A stretch of 64,000 nt of DNA from Corynebacterium dentalis (GTDB lineage: Bacteria; Actinomycetota; Actinomycetes; Mycobacteriales; Mycobacteriaceae), in the NCBI RefSeq assembly GCF_900232865.1, contig NZ_OCTS01000006.1:186001-250000 (forward strand), read 5' to 3'. Below are positions 51,462 through 60,374 of the stretch, in pieces; the first letter of the stretch is position 1, and every line of letters begins with the position of its first letter. The notes under the pieces were generated by a model. That model ran no database searches, was not told the DNA's origin, and saw only the letters and a program-made list of their open reading frames with translations. A program made the position numbers and the translations under genes.

Positions 51462-51838
51462 AAAACTTCCCCCCACACGGTCGCGTGATTGTGAACTTTT
51501 CCGCTCAATTCAAAAGACAAACAAAAATCAGAAATCTTCGAGCTGCTTTCACTGTCTGCCCATCGTTCAACGCCGACAACCAATGGCTCGGAAGAGTTCC
51601 AGTAAAAATCCGACAGTTTAGTCCACTGGCCATCAGTTTGTTGACTATATAGATAGTGCGATTTGAGGCTCTCTGACCACGGAAGGTTCGTTACGTCTTC
51701 TGACAGGCGTTCGCCGGCATTCGATACATTGTAGAACGTAAAGCAGTACTGTTTACTATCAATCTCAGCTGTTGCAGAGAATAAAAGACTAAGGGTTCTA
51801 TTTGAACCGGGTATTGAAAAAGCTTTTTGTATAATCAT
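51458..51838 (-). CDS. Small unknown protein related to the tail of the tandem GT2
   Basis: The 126-residue protein has no recognised family. It appears beta-rich, with SSEPLVVGVERWADSESSS near residue 85 resembling SSNCIIVGSERWTPG at the end of the next-encoded glycosyltransferase. A shared accessory beta-sandwich, perhaps for carbohydrate binding, is possible. It is translationally coupled to that gene by an ATGA overlap. The ATG at 51838 is chosen; the frame opens at 51898. Confidence 0.5.
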   Translation of the reverse strand: MIIQKAFSIPGSNRTLSLLFSATAEIDSKQYCFTFYNVSNAGERLSEDVTNLPWSESLKSHYLYSQQTDGQWTKLSDFYWNSSEPLVVGVERWADSESSSKISDFCLSFELSGKVHNHATVWGEVL

Positions 51839-51930
51839 CTTCCGCCTACCTACTTTGAGACTGGACTTCAGCCCAGCATAACCGGTCAAGCCGCGCACCG
51901 TTGGGCAACTGACACCAACTAGTCACCACC

Positions 51931-53190
51931 CTAATTCCAATGTTCAAATATTCCTCTAGTATCCACCCATGACTTGCTAAAAGCTTTAATTCGAGTCGAG
52001 TCTTTGAACTCCTGATGATCTACCAGCAAGACCGCAGCTTCCACACTGTTAATAACTTCATCTGTATCACGTAAAAATACATTGGGGAGCTGTCGGAGCT
52101 CTTCCGGCAACTGTTCGATGTAAGGCTCTGAAATTAGAAAATCTACATTAGGGTGCAATGTGGCAGCCGCCTGCGCAATAGAAACAGAAGGCGATTCACG
52201 CAAATCATCAATGTCAGCCTTAAAAGCTAGCCCAAGTAGCCCAATGCTTAGGACTCCGTGGTTTTCAATAAGTTGAGAGATTTTCGCGACGACCTGTCCT
52301 GGCTTCGCATCATTGACTTCTCTGGCGGTTCGTATCAATCTAGCTTGAGATGGCACAGCCTCCACCAAGAACCAAGGATCAACGGCAATACAATGCCCTC
52401 CTACTCCAGGGCCTGGAGTTAGGATTTTCACTCTTGGGTGATGATTCGCCATCTCTATAAGCTTCCACACATTCACATTGAGGCTTTCGCAGATTAACGA
52501 AAGCTCGTTTGCGAAAGCAATGTTTACATCCCGAAAGGAATTTTCAACTAACTTCACCATTTCAGCAGTTTTAGAATCTGTAAGCATAATCTCACCGCTG
52601 CAGAATCTAGAATATAGCGCTCGTGCAGCTTCAGCACTTTGAGGATTAATGCCCCCGACTACCCTGTCGTTTTCCTTCATCTCTTTCATGATTTTTCCCG
52701 GGAGCACACGCTCAGGACAGTGCGCAACCAGAATCTCATCAATGAGATCAGGCCCACGGCCAAAGCCCCGACAAATGTCTGAGAGCATCTCCCTAATCTT
52801 TAACGTCGTCCCCGGAGGAGAAGTGGACTCTAAGACTATGAGATTTCCTGGTTGCACGACCGGGGCGATAGCTTCGACCGCAGACTTCACATACCTCAAA
52901 TCGACACCATGCTGGTCAGTCAGCGGGGTCGGAACTGCAATAACATACGCGTCCGTATCAGGCACAGTAGTTTGAGCCTTCAACGTCCCTGCTCTTAAAA
53001 CCTTAGAGAAGAATTCATCAAAGTCAGGCTCCACAAAGGGAACGATTCCATTGTTGATGTCATCTATTTTTGACGAATCAATATCAACTCCAATTGTGTC
53101 AATACCTGCGGATGCCAGAAACGCAGCAGTAGGGAGACCTATATATCCCATACCGATGACACTTACGCTTTTAAAGTCGTACGGTCTCAT
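51931..53190 (-). CDS. wecC: UDP-N-acetyl-D-mannosamine dehydrogenase
   Basis: The 419-residue enzyme oxidises UDP-ManNAc to UDP-ManNAcA. It has VSVIGMGYIGLPTAAFLASAG, VAVPTPLTD, STSPPGTT, AHCPERVLPGK, the segment VENSFRDVNIAFANELS and the catalytic GPGVGGHCIAVDPWFLVE near residue 258, all characteristic of the WecC subgroup rather than Ugd. wecB at 38777 supplies its substrate. PP-loop gene 2 lies 15 bp upstream on the same strand, mirroring the PP-loop 1/ugd pair. Confidence 0.93.
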   Translation of the reverse strand: MRPYDFKSVSVIGMGYIGLPTAAFLASAGIDTIGVDIDSSKIDDINNGIVPFVEPDFDEFFSKVLRAGTLKAQTTVPDTDAYVIAVPTPLTDQHGVDLRYVKSAVEAIAPVVQPGNLIVLESTSPPGTTLKIREMLSDICRGFGRGPDLIDEILVAHCPERVLPGKIMKEMKENDRVVGGINPQSAEAARALYSRFCSGEIMLTDSKTAEMVKLVENSFRDVNIAFANELSLICESLNVNVWKLIEMANHHPRVKILTPGPGVGGHCIAVDPWFLVEAVPSQARLIRTAREVNDAKPGQVVAKISQLIENHGVLSIGLLGLAFKADIDDLRESPSVSIAQAAATLHPNVDFLISEPYIEQLPEELRQLPNVFLRDTDEVINSVEAAVLLVDHQEFKDSTRIKAFSKSWVDTRGIFEHWN

Positions 53191-53205
53191 AGAATCATAC
53201 TCTTT

Positions 53206-54351
53206 CTAGAATTCGTAATGGCGTGCTAGCATTTTCTTAAAGTTCTCTAGATGCTCAAAGTCTTCTTGTTCATACCATTCAATACCCGCAAGGTGAAGTC
53301 CCGTTTCCAACGGAGTTCTCAATGCATTGGGATACGCTGAGTAGAAATGAGGGTTGGCCTTCAACAAGAAAGACGTGTCAGCTTCCGTAGCGCGGCTCAG
53401 AATATCATCCGGGATGCGAGTGACGAGGCGTTTTGCAAAATCAGATCTTCCTACCGACGCAAAATAAAGTGCAGTAACATCCACAGCAAAATTTTCACCG
53501 AATTCGTAATGCACCTTCTGTTCGAAGTCCATCGACGGTACCGTTACATCAATTGCTAAACGATCCGCCACTGTTTGGACAATCGCGATCTTTCTAAAGT
53601 ATTTTTCTTCTCCGGGACTAGCTAGCGAACGAAGAGATTGTTCTACAATTTCTGGGCTCTCATTCAGTATGATTTGTGCAGTTCCGATCTCGCTGATGCC
53701 TGCAACTGGCATTGCTGATTCATAGCCGACCCCGCTGAACGCGGGAAACGTAAAGTTGTTCTTTAAGGGCTCATTGAGCTTGAAACCGGATGCTTCATAG
53801 ATCGATCCAAAAGCGAAGTAGCGGGACTTCAGTGAATCCCGGTAGAGCAACGGGCCAATTCCCATAAAAGACCATGAAAAGCGCCTCAAACTTGTTTGCG
53901 CGAGATTAGTCGACACGATTTTTGGATCAAAGAGCCGGAAGAATTCACGTTCTCGAGAGAACCTGCCCCCAAAATCCAGGGACACCAGTTCGGTATCGTC
54001 GGGAAGTAAGGCCAGCGCAGATAGTGAATCGAAGCCTCCACTAAAGTTCAGCACCGCGGAATTTTCTAGCTGCGGCAGCTGACGATCCTGTAGATGCCCA
54101 ACGGTGTGCACCCGTGACTTGGTCCACTGTGCGATATGCTTCTGATCTTGACTAGCAATCGGAAAATCAAATCTGATGTGATCAAAATGTGTTCCCACGA
54201 TCGCAGCTAGTGCGTGGGCTAGATTTGAGTTGGATAGTGGCGCTGGCTCAGAGAACTCAAACCATAGTGGTTCTTTTTGTGTTCCGATCACTACATCTAG
54301 GCGAATCTCATGCTCGGTGCGGAGCAGATTTTCAAACGAAACTTCCCTCAT
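53206..54351 (-). CDS. PP-loop ATP-pyrophosphatase-like protein 2
   Basis: The 381-residue protein is a clear paralogue of the protein at 45839-46984. The PP-loop VLNFSGGFDSLSAL has SGGFDS at residues 104-109, the same positions. LVSLDFGGRFSREREFF, FMGIGPLL, FGSIYEAS and a later SLASPGEEKYFRKIAIVQ are shared. Similarity is lower over the N-terminal 100 residues and the last 100, so these may set substrate or partner. The ATG overlaps the stop of the Wzt gene (ATGA), and wecC follows after 15 bp. The enzyme probably adenylates a substrate; what it then transfers is unknown. Confidence 0.75.
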   Translation of the reverse strand: MREVSFENLLRTEHEIRLDVVIGTQKEPLWFEFSEPAPLSNSNLAHALAAIVGTHFDHIRFDFPIASQDQKHIAQWTKSRVHTVGHLQDRQLPQLENSAVLNFSGGFDSLSALALLPDDTELVSLDFGGRFSREREFFRLFDPKIVSTNLAQTSLRRFSWSFMGIGPLLYRDSLKSRYFAFGSIYEASGFKLNEPLKNNFTFPAFSGVGYESAMPVAGISEIGTAQIILNESPEIVEQSLRSLASPGEEKYFRKIAIVQTVADRLAIDVTVPSMDFEQKVHYEFGENFAVDVTALYFASVGRSDFAKRLVTRIPDDILSRATEADTSFLLKANPHFYSAYPNALRTPLETGLHLAGIEWYEQEDFEHLENFKKMLARHYEF

Positions 54352-55217
54352 GTGAACAGTCCTTCCGAATTCTTCTCCCCAATTTGGAAGCTACCGACCT
54401 GGATTCTTGGAGCTCGGTAGTCTGCCGCGATCTCAGCGAGCATCACGTCAGAATCCTTCTTAGAATTGTCGGCACAGTAGGATGACCACTTCGAATAGAG
54501 GCTACAGACGTCCGCTGCCTTGCCATCCGCAATCACTGATCCTTCATCAAGCCAGATTGCGCGCTCACAATTCTTCTCGATTTGTCCCGTGCTGTGCGAG
54601 ACGAGGAAGAGGTTTCCAGCACCGTCCAGAAGTTCCTTCATCCTTCGTTCTGCCTTCTTTGCAAAGCTAGCGTCACCCGTGGATAAGGCCTCATCGATCA
54701 AGAGGATCTCTGGATCGATTGCCGTGGAAATCGCGAAGATGAGCCTGGCGCCCTGACCTGCCGAATATGTGTTCATCGGCCGCTTAATAGCGTCGCCAAT
54801 TTCCGCCCACTCTGCGATCTTCGGTACTGCCTCTTGGGCTTCGGCTTTGGACATTCCAATAGCCAAACAACCAAGATAAATATTTTGCTCGCCTGTCAAG
54901 TACACCTGCAGAGCCGGCGAGACACCCAAGAACGTAGGCTGAGATCGAACAAGTAGACGCCCTTCAGTTGGAGATTCTCCCCCAGCAATCAACTTCAAGA
55001 GAGACGATTTACCTGAACCATTCTTTCCAATGAGCCCGATAGATTCGCCGGCACTCGCCACCAGCGAAACGTTCTTGACCGATTCGACCTGCATTGTCGC
55101 GTTCTTGCCAAACAACGACGACTTAGAATTGTCTACCCTGGTATCTCTGACTGTGTAGCGTTTGGTGACTGATTCCACCACAACAGTCGGATCTGTAACT
55201 ACATCCTCTTTCCTCAT
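54348..55217 (-). CDS. wzt: Polysaccharide ABC exporter ATPase (Wzt-type)
   Basis: The 289-residue ATPase has Walker A IGKNGSGKSSLLKLIAGG, the polysaccharide-exporter signature NTYSAGQGARLIFAIS in place of the usual LSGGQ, Walker B PEILLIDEAL and switch His SHSTGQ. An ELFV-to-SRP stretch encoded before the ATG at 55217 overlaps the permease gene and is not used. Only a short tail follows the ATPase core, so the C-terminal carbohydrate-binding domain of O9a-type Wzt is lacking. It pairs with the permease 4 bp upstream. Confidence 0.9.
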   Translation of the reverse strand: MRKEDVVTDPTVVVESVTKRYTVRDTRVDNSKSSLFGKNATMQVESVKNVSLVASAGESIGLIGKNGSGKSSLLKLIAGGESPTEGRLLVRSQPTFLGVSPALQVYLTGEQNIYLGCLAIGMSKAEAQEAVPKIAEWAEIGDAIKRPMNTYSAGQGARLIFAISTAIDPEILLIDEALSTGDASFAKKAERRMKELLDGAGNLFLVSHSTGQIEKNCERAIWLDEGSVIADGKAADVCSLYSKWSSYCADNSKKDSDVMLAEIAADYRAPRIQVGSFQIGEKNSEGLFT

Positions 55218-55221
55218 TGGT

Positions 55222-56187
55222 CTACTTGCTACGTGCATAGCGCGCCTCGGCTCCCCAGAAGAAGATGAGTCCAACACAAAAAGTTCCAAATCCCCACGCA
55301 GATAGAACCAACCACGTGTGCATTGTCAGCGTGGAATGGTTCATCACCACTTCGCGCGCTGCGTGGATGAACTGATAGGCAGGGTTGAAGGTCATGATGC
55401 TGTACACAGTCGGGTTCTCCGCAAATCGCGAAATGTCGTAGAAAATTCCCGAGCCAAACATCCACGCTCGAGAGAAAATATCGATGATGGCACGGATGTC
55501 TGCGAGGAAGAATGTGGCGCGAGCAGCGATGAACATGAGTCCACCACCAAACAGGCACATGAGGATGAAAATGGGCACGGTAAGAAGGATCGTCCAACTC
55601 AGACCTTTGTCCCATTGGAAAGCAATGGCGGCGATGACAGCCACGACGATTGCCGGGATGGTGTCATAGACATAGCGCAGAATTTGCGAAAGCACGATGG
55701 ATGCACGAGGGAACGAGAATGCCTTCATTACATTCTTATTGGCTTCTAGGAGTCCCGATCCCGCGGAGAGCATCTTCACCATCACACTGAAAAAGGTGAT
55801 GCCCAGAATCACGAAGCCTACAAAGTTGTCTACACCTCGCGACGTTTTCAGCAAGAGACCAAACAGAGCTCCATACATCAGGGCATCAAGCAATGGACCG
55901 GCAATGATCCAGAACTTCCAAAAGCGGTAGTTTCTTGTTGTCCTGAACGCCTTGGACCTGGCATCAGCGAGGATGAAGCCTCGACGTCCTATCAATTCCG
56001 CCAAGTACTTAAAGAGCCCAGGCTGAGCACCGAGCTTCTTCAATCCCGCGGCTTCAACAAGGATCAGCTTGCGAGATTCCTCCGAATCCTTCGATATCGC
56101 TGCCTCTCCAGTTTCGACGTCAGCCTCAACTTCTGCGGAGTCAGAATCTGGGAATCTATGACGTCCGATGATCGGCTCCTTTTCCAT
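55222..56187 (-). CDS. wzm: Polysaccharide ABC exporter permease (Wzm-type)
   Basis: The 321-residue permease has an acidic, low-complexity cytoplasmic N-terminus (about 1-45), then six predicted helices of the ABC-2 type starting after RTTRNYRFWKFWIIAGPLLD. FSFPRASIVLSQILRYVYD is the usual central segment, and ADIRAIIDIFSRAWMFGSGIFY is typical of O-antigen/teichoic-acid exporters. With Wzt it would flip a lipid-linked polysaccharide across the membrane. A galactan-exporter role as in mycobacteria cannot be excluded, but no galactofuranosyltransferase lies beside it. Confidence 0.9.
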   Translation of the reverse strand: MEKEPIIGRHRFPDSDSAEVEADVETGEAAISKDSEESRKLILVEAAGLKKLGAQPGLFKYLAELIGRRGFILADARSKAFRTTRNYRFWKFWIIAGPLLDALMYGALFGLLLKTSRGVDNFVGFVILGITFFSVMVKMLSAGSGLLEANKNVMKAFSFPRASIVLSQILRYVYDTIPAIVVAVIAAIAFQWDKGLSWTILLTVPIFILMCLFGGGLMFIAARATFFLADIRAIIDIFSRAWMFGSGIFYDISRFAENPTVYSIMTFNPAYQFIHAAREVVMNHSTLTMHTWLVLSAWGFGTFCVGLIFFWGAEARYARSK

Positions 56188-56238
56188 GTAGAGCGACGAT
56201 ACCCGCCGTAGGCCCGGCTAAGCGCAAACTAAGGATTC

Positions 56239-58356
56239 TCATTCGCTTGCTTCCCGCTTCAACCCGCTGCTGACAGGTGCGAGCAAGCTCTCGACAATTT
56301 CTTGAATCTCGTTCGCGTTGCCAATCGTGGATTTCAATTCCACATCCTCCATAGACAATGGCGACCCAGATTCGACATGAGCCCAAATTCGAGCACCGCT
56401 CCCCCGATAATCTGCATATTTCGAAGGCAAGAACGGGTTAGTACTGAAAGTTCCTTCCGTCATGGCGTCGCCAACGAAAAGAACATCAAACACGGCAGAC
56501 GTGGACAGGAACGACAAGTACGGCAACGCCGCCGACACAGTGACCATCCCCTGCAACGGTTCCGGAACCAACGCCTGGGCCTGTTCCACATTGGAAGTGA
56601 AGATATGGAAGTGAATTGACCGACTGGTGGTCAATTGACTGCGCTCGAGAGTTTCGAAGACTTCTCCAAGACCGCGGTTGGGATAGAAGTTGCCGAAGTA
56701 TCCAATAGTGACGGTCTCACGAGGCGACGTTACGGCCGGAGGCTTTATTGAATACATGTCTGCCGTGGGTACCGGTTGCGGACGAATCACGCTCTTGGCA
56801 AAGACCTGCTCGGAAAAATCCTTGCCATATGCGTTGAGAACCACGTCTCGTTGATTCGCATTGGTGAATACGACCTCATCGGCATGGATAAGGGTAAGAG
56901 CCTCAATCAGATCGAATCCGTTGTCCACGTCCATATGCGGATTCTCTGCGTCTGCAGCGGCTAACAGCTCGAGGGTCGGTGTGTCCGAGGTTAACGCACA
57001 GTCGCGCTTTTTTGCATTGGCATCCAACCGCATGGGATCCGAAAACTCCGCAGTCCATGGAACGTCCGGATTCTTCTGCTTATACAGGTAAGCCGCGAGA
57101 TGGGATGCTGGCCACATGACACGTGAGTACAACGAGTCGTAGGGCTTGGCTCTAGCCCTGGTCAAATTCTCCGCCTGTTTAGCAGCGTTTTCTGCGAACT
57201 CTAGGATCAAGCTCCAATTGGCGAAAGATGCAGGAGTTTGAATCTCAATGCGACTATCGATCCACCGGCTAGCAAGGTCCAGTAGTGAGCTGTCCACGTT
57301 TCGCACCCGGGACATATCCGCGGATATCACGTCCACGTACTCCGCTTGTTGCAATACGAGTTTTGCAGCGACCATGGCCGATGTGTCGGCATACGGTGGG
57401 AAGCAATAGGAAAATACGAGTCGTCTAGCTTTCCCCTTGTTCAGTTGCTCCCACGGCACCCACTTCACGTGGGCCGCAGCGATGGCATCACGGATGGTCT
57501 CGTGTTCTTCGGAGTGCGCATCCCAGTAATGCTGCACAAATCCAAATTGAGCGGCACACAGACTTCGTTGGGCTGCCTCAGCTTTGCCACTCGTTGAATG
57601 CATTTGGATACTGGCGATGCAGGCCAACCGATCTGACACGTTGAATTGGAATGATTCGCTCTTGCGAGAGACAGACTGTTCCCGGATAGTGCGAATATAT
57701 CGGTTGCTGCCTGAATCCTTCAGGGCACGCACCGTGAGACCGGGGTACGTTAGCAGGCCTGCGAAATATGCAACATCTTCACCAGAGGTCAAGGATTCGT
57801 CGTATCGCAATTGGTTAGCAATTACGGTGGGTAGTGACTTACAGGCATTGAAACCCAACGTCCACGGCTCGGCATCGATAGCAAACTCTTTGCCTGCCAT
57901 TGCCTGAATGCGCTGAGACAGCGTGCTGATTTGAAGCTCTCCTGATTTTTCAACCCGATCACACATTGGTGCCAGTGCAATGTGTCGCAGACTAGATGCT
58001 TCCAACAAATCCTTGAGAAAGTCGGGCTCGATGAGATCATCATCGTCTACGAAAGTCACAAACTCCCGGGTTGCCGTAGCCAGCCCGATATTGCGAGCCA
58101 CTCCCGCTCCGCTTTTGAGCGATCGGACGATCCGAAGAACGAGCTCTGGGCGTTCCTTGCGGATCTGTATAAGGTAGTCGCCGGTCTTGTCATCAGGCCC
58201 GTTAATGACAAAGACCAGTTCGAACTTCTCAGTTGAAAGGGACTGCGCCTCCACCGATTCGAGGAGTGAAGGCAGACGATCGCGCCCTTGGTGCGTGGGA
58301 ATAATTACCGAAATCCCCGGGGCGTACAGACGATCTTTCTGAAGAAGGTGGTTCAT
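56239..58356 (-). CDS. GT2-GT4 fusion glycosyltransferase
   Basis: The 705-residue protein joins an N-terminal GT2 domain (ISVIIPTHQGRDRLPSLLES, FVTFVDDDDLIEPDF) to a C-terminal GT-B/GT4-like half. The second half begins RLVFSYCFPPYADTSAMVAA near residue 315 and contains TIGYFGNFYPNRGLGEVFETL near 560. The middle holds VPWTAEFSDPMRLD. The usual GT4 E-X7-E is not obvious, so activity of that half is less certain. It sits between a hypothetical gene (stop abutting its start) and Wzm. Confidence 0.8.
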   Translation of the reverse strand: MNHLLQKDRLYAPGISVIIPTHQGRDRLPSLLESVEAQSLSTEKFELVFVINGPDDKTGDYLIQIRKERPELVLRIVRSLKSGAGVARNIGLATATREFVTFVDDDDLIEPDFLKDLLEASSLRHIALAPMCDRVEKSGELQISTLSQRIQAMAGKEFAIDAEPWTLGFNACKSLPTVIANQLRYDESLTSGEDVAYFAGLLTYPGLTVRALKDSGSNRYIRTIREQSVSRKSESFQFNVSDRLACIASIQMHSTSGKAEAAQRSLCAAQFGFVQHYWDAHSEEHETIRDAIAAAHVKWVPWEQLNKGKARRLVFSYCFPPYADTSAMVAAKLVLQQAEYVDVISADMSRVRNVDSSLLDLASRWIDSRIEIQTPASFANWSLILEFAENAAKQAENLTRARAKPYDSLYSRVMWPASHLAAYLYKQKNPDVPWTAEFSDPMRLDANAKKRDCALTSDTPTLELLAAADAENPHMDVDNGFDLIEALTLIHADEVVFTNANQRDVVLNAYGKDFSEQVFAKSVIRPQPVPTADMYSIKPPAVTSPRETVTIGYFGNFYPNRGLGEVFETLERSQLTTSRSIHFHIFTSNVEQAQALVPEPLQGMVTVSAALPYLSFLSTSAVFDVLFVGDAMTEGTFSTNPFLPSKYADYRGSGARIWAHVESGSPLSMEDVELKSTIGNANEIQEIVESLLAPVSSGLKREASE

Positions 58357-58986
58357 CTACAACGCCTTCCATACTTTGAGTACCACCCGGAATAGTGGCC
58401 GAGGGAGCCTCGCGGCAAATTGCTTCTCTCTGCCGTTGAGCAGCGACTTAATGCGGCGGCGAAGTTGCGAATCCGTTACTCGCTGGTTGGCTGCGGAAGA
58501 GTTTTCGGTGGCAATGTTCTTAGTGATCTCGTCGACAACTCCCTGCCTGCTCAACAGTCGGCGCTTTTCTACGCTCGCTGTGGCGACCACTGCTTCCAAG
58601 ACCACCCGGCTCGGTAATTCTTCGGCTTCAGAGTCTTTTTTCAGATACAAGAACGGGATTTTCTCGAGAGAGTCCACTGCGCTCAATCGAATTTCACTGT
58701 CAAGCGCAGACACATCCGCCACTTTCTCCATGGAGTCCGCAATCACCCATGCGCCCTTGTACTCAGAAAGGGAAATCAGTTGGGCTAACTGAGTGGATGA
58801 TCGCCAAGACACCACTAAAGGACATGAACCGTTACCTTTGGCCAAAGACGGATAGGCCTCACTATCACACCAAATAAAGTCTCTAATACCGCTTGGGATG
58901 ACCGTATCTGACATTTCACTGGCCCCAACAAGAAGCGGTCTTGCTCCAATCATTTCAACAAGCTTGGGTTTGTGCTCATTGTCCAT
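58357..58986 (-). CDS. Unknown protein in the polysaccharide operon
   Basis: The 209-residue protein has no family I recognise. The N-terminal half alternates beta-like and helical segments (KLVEMIGARPLLVGASEMSD, LVVSWRSSTQLAQLISLSEY). The C-terminal third is basic and ends RPLFRVVLKVWKAL, possibly an amphipathic membrane-associated helix. It lies 4 bp after the GT4 gene, and its TAG stop is immediately followed by the ATG of the GT2-GT4 fusion, so it is co-translated. The ATG at 58986 is preferred to an upstream TTG at 59013. Confidence 0.6.
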   Translation of the reverse strand: MDNEHKPKLVEMIGARPLLVGASEMSDTVIPSGIRDFIWCDSEAYPSLAKGNGSCPLVVSWRSSTQLAQLISLSEYKGAWVIADSMEKVADVSALDSEIRLSAVDSLEKIPFLYLKKDSEAEELPSRVVLEAVVATASVEKRRLLSRQGVVDEITKNIATENSSAANQRVTDSQLRRRIKSLLNGREKQFAARLPRPLFRVVLKVWKAL

Positions 58987-58990
58987 TGTT

Positions 58991-60310
58991 TTAAGCTCGC
59001 TTCCTGTGCCCAATAGATTGATTCAACGCATTGGGATCGAAAGGTGCAAGGAGCTTAAGAAGAATTTCCGGAGCTCGAACGGTCCTTTCTAAATCCACCC
59101 ACTTTCTTCCTTCGTCAGAGACTTCGCATTTACTTAAATCAGCTTGCAGCTCACCCCAAAACTGCGCCAGTTCCTGTGGTTTTTCAGGTGAAACGATTTG
59201 CCCAGCATTCAGGTTATGGATGAGTTCAGCAGCTTCACCCTCTACAGCCGCCGTGATATGAATACCGTTGGAAACCAACTCGAAAATCTTTGACGGCACG
59301 GCCATATCAAATGATGACCAGTCCGTGAGATGTACCAATGCTGTATCTGCCCATTGGTAATAGTCACCGAGCTCATGGCTGGGGAGTTGGTCAATCACTT
59401 CGATATCTATTTCTTCCTCCCTCACTCGGTCACGGAGAGCAGTAAACGCTGCACCTGCACCAATGATCTTTAGCTCGATCCTCGTCCCCGACGCAATAGC
59501 CAATTGATATGCGTTAACGACGTTGTTCAAGTTCTGTGCAAGGCCGACAGTGCCTGCGTAAACCACCCGAAGTGACCTTTCCTCTAGACATCGTGGCTTT
59601 CGCTCCTCCGCCTTAGACTTGGGAGGAAACACGTTGCGAATAGTGACAATTGGGTGATGAATTCCTACTTCTCCATGAAGATGTTTCGCATGGCGTTCGG
59701 ACGTGGTAATAATCGCTGCGGACTTCTTCAGAGAGCGACGAATTAGACGCTCCACCAGCCAGATCACTATCTGCAAAGGCCCCTTAGAGAGAATCTTTTC
59801 CCGCATCGAACGGGACCCAACCGCACGATTCCATCGCCTGTTTTCTTTCAGCAATTCGGGCCACACATCGCGAATGTCGATCACATAAGGCACGCCAATG
59901 GCCTTGGAGGTAAGCATGGTGATCCATGACGTAGGCAAAGCCGGTACTGTGCCAATGATGACATCCGGACGAGGTTCTCCCCTCAGGCGGAACATTCCAA
60001 TCGCCATGAGCAGAGTGGCAACTCCAACAAATCCCTGATTAATCGACCGGCCGGTGATTGACGTACCAAAAGGCAGATAACTCACGCGATTGATGAACTC
60101 GCCGCTTGGGCCTTCCTCCAAACGGTTCGCACGGCGGAAGGTGTCTGAAATCCAGCTTCGGAGGGACAGAGCTTGCTTGTAGTGAGGAGAGGGAGCGACC
60201 ACCTCAACCTGGTGACCGGCGGAGGTCAGCACCTCAGTAAGCCATGCCCATCGTCGCTGCGGTACTCCGTTTTCCGGGTACCAATATTGCGACAAAACGA
60301 GAATCCTCAT
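58991..60310 (-). CDS. GT4 family glycosyltransferase
   Basis: The 439-residue protein is a WbuB/WcaI-like GT4 enzyme. MRILVLSQYWYPENGVPQRR starts the N-terminal Rossmann domain, PYVIDIRDVWPELLKE is a family hallmark near residue 147, and LRVVYAGTVGLAQNLNNVV with KIFELVSNGIHI forms the donor-binding half. A hydrophobic segment (VGVATLLMAIGMF) may contact the membrane. AGGAGGAG precedes the ATG. It heads the minus-strand polysaccharide block, downstream of the tRNA(CAT) terminator. Confidence 0.9.
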   Translation of the reverse strand: MRILVLSQYWYPENGVPQRRWAWLTEVLTSAGHQVEVVAPSPHYKQALSLRSWISDTFRRANRLEEGPSGEFINRVSYLPFGTSITGRSINQGFVGVATLLMAIGMFRLRGEPRPDVIIGTVPALPTSWITMLTSKAIGVPYVIDIRDVWPELLKENRRWNRAVGSRSMREKILSKGPLQIVIWLVERLIRRSLKKSAAIITTSERHAKHLHGEVGIHHPIVTIRNVFPPKSKAEERKPRCLEERSLRVVYAGTVGLAQNLNNVVNAYQLAIASGTRIELKIIGAGAAFTALRDRVREEEIDIEVIDQLPSHELGDYYQWADTALVHLTDWSSFDMAVPSKIFELVSNGIHITAAVEGEAAELIHNLNAGQIVSPEKPQELAQFWGELQADLSKCEVSDEGRKWVDLERTVRAPEILLKLLAPFDPNALNQSIGHRKRA

Positions 60311-60374
60311 GCTCCTCCTGTCTATGCCAATTAAGACAGTTTAAGCGAAATGAATGTAATTCTCTGAGCAACTA

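Noticed and set aside
54348..56187. Wzm/Wzt as the conserved galactan exporter of mycolata
   Set aside because: Not excluded, but no GlfT1-type gene is adjacent and the pair is embedded between PP-loop, dehydrogenase and capsular glycosyltransferase genes. A role in this locus is simpler.
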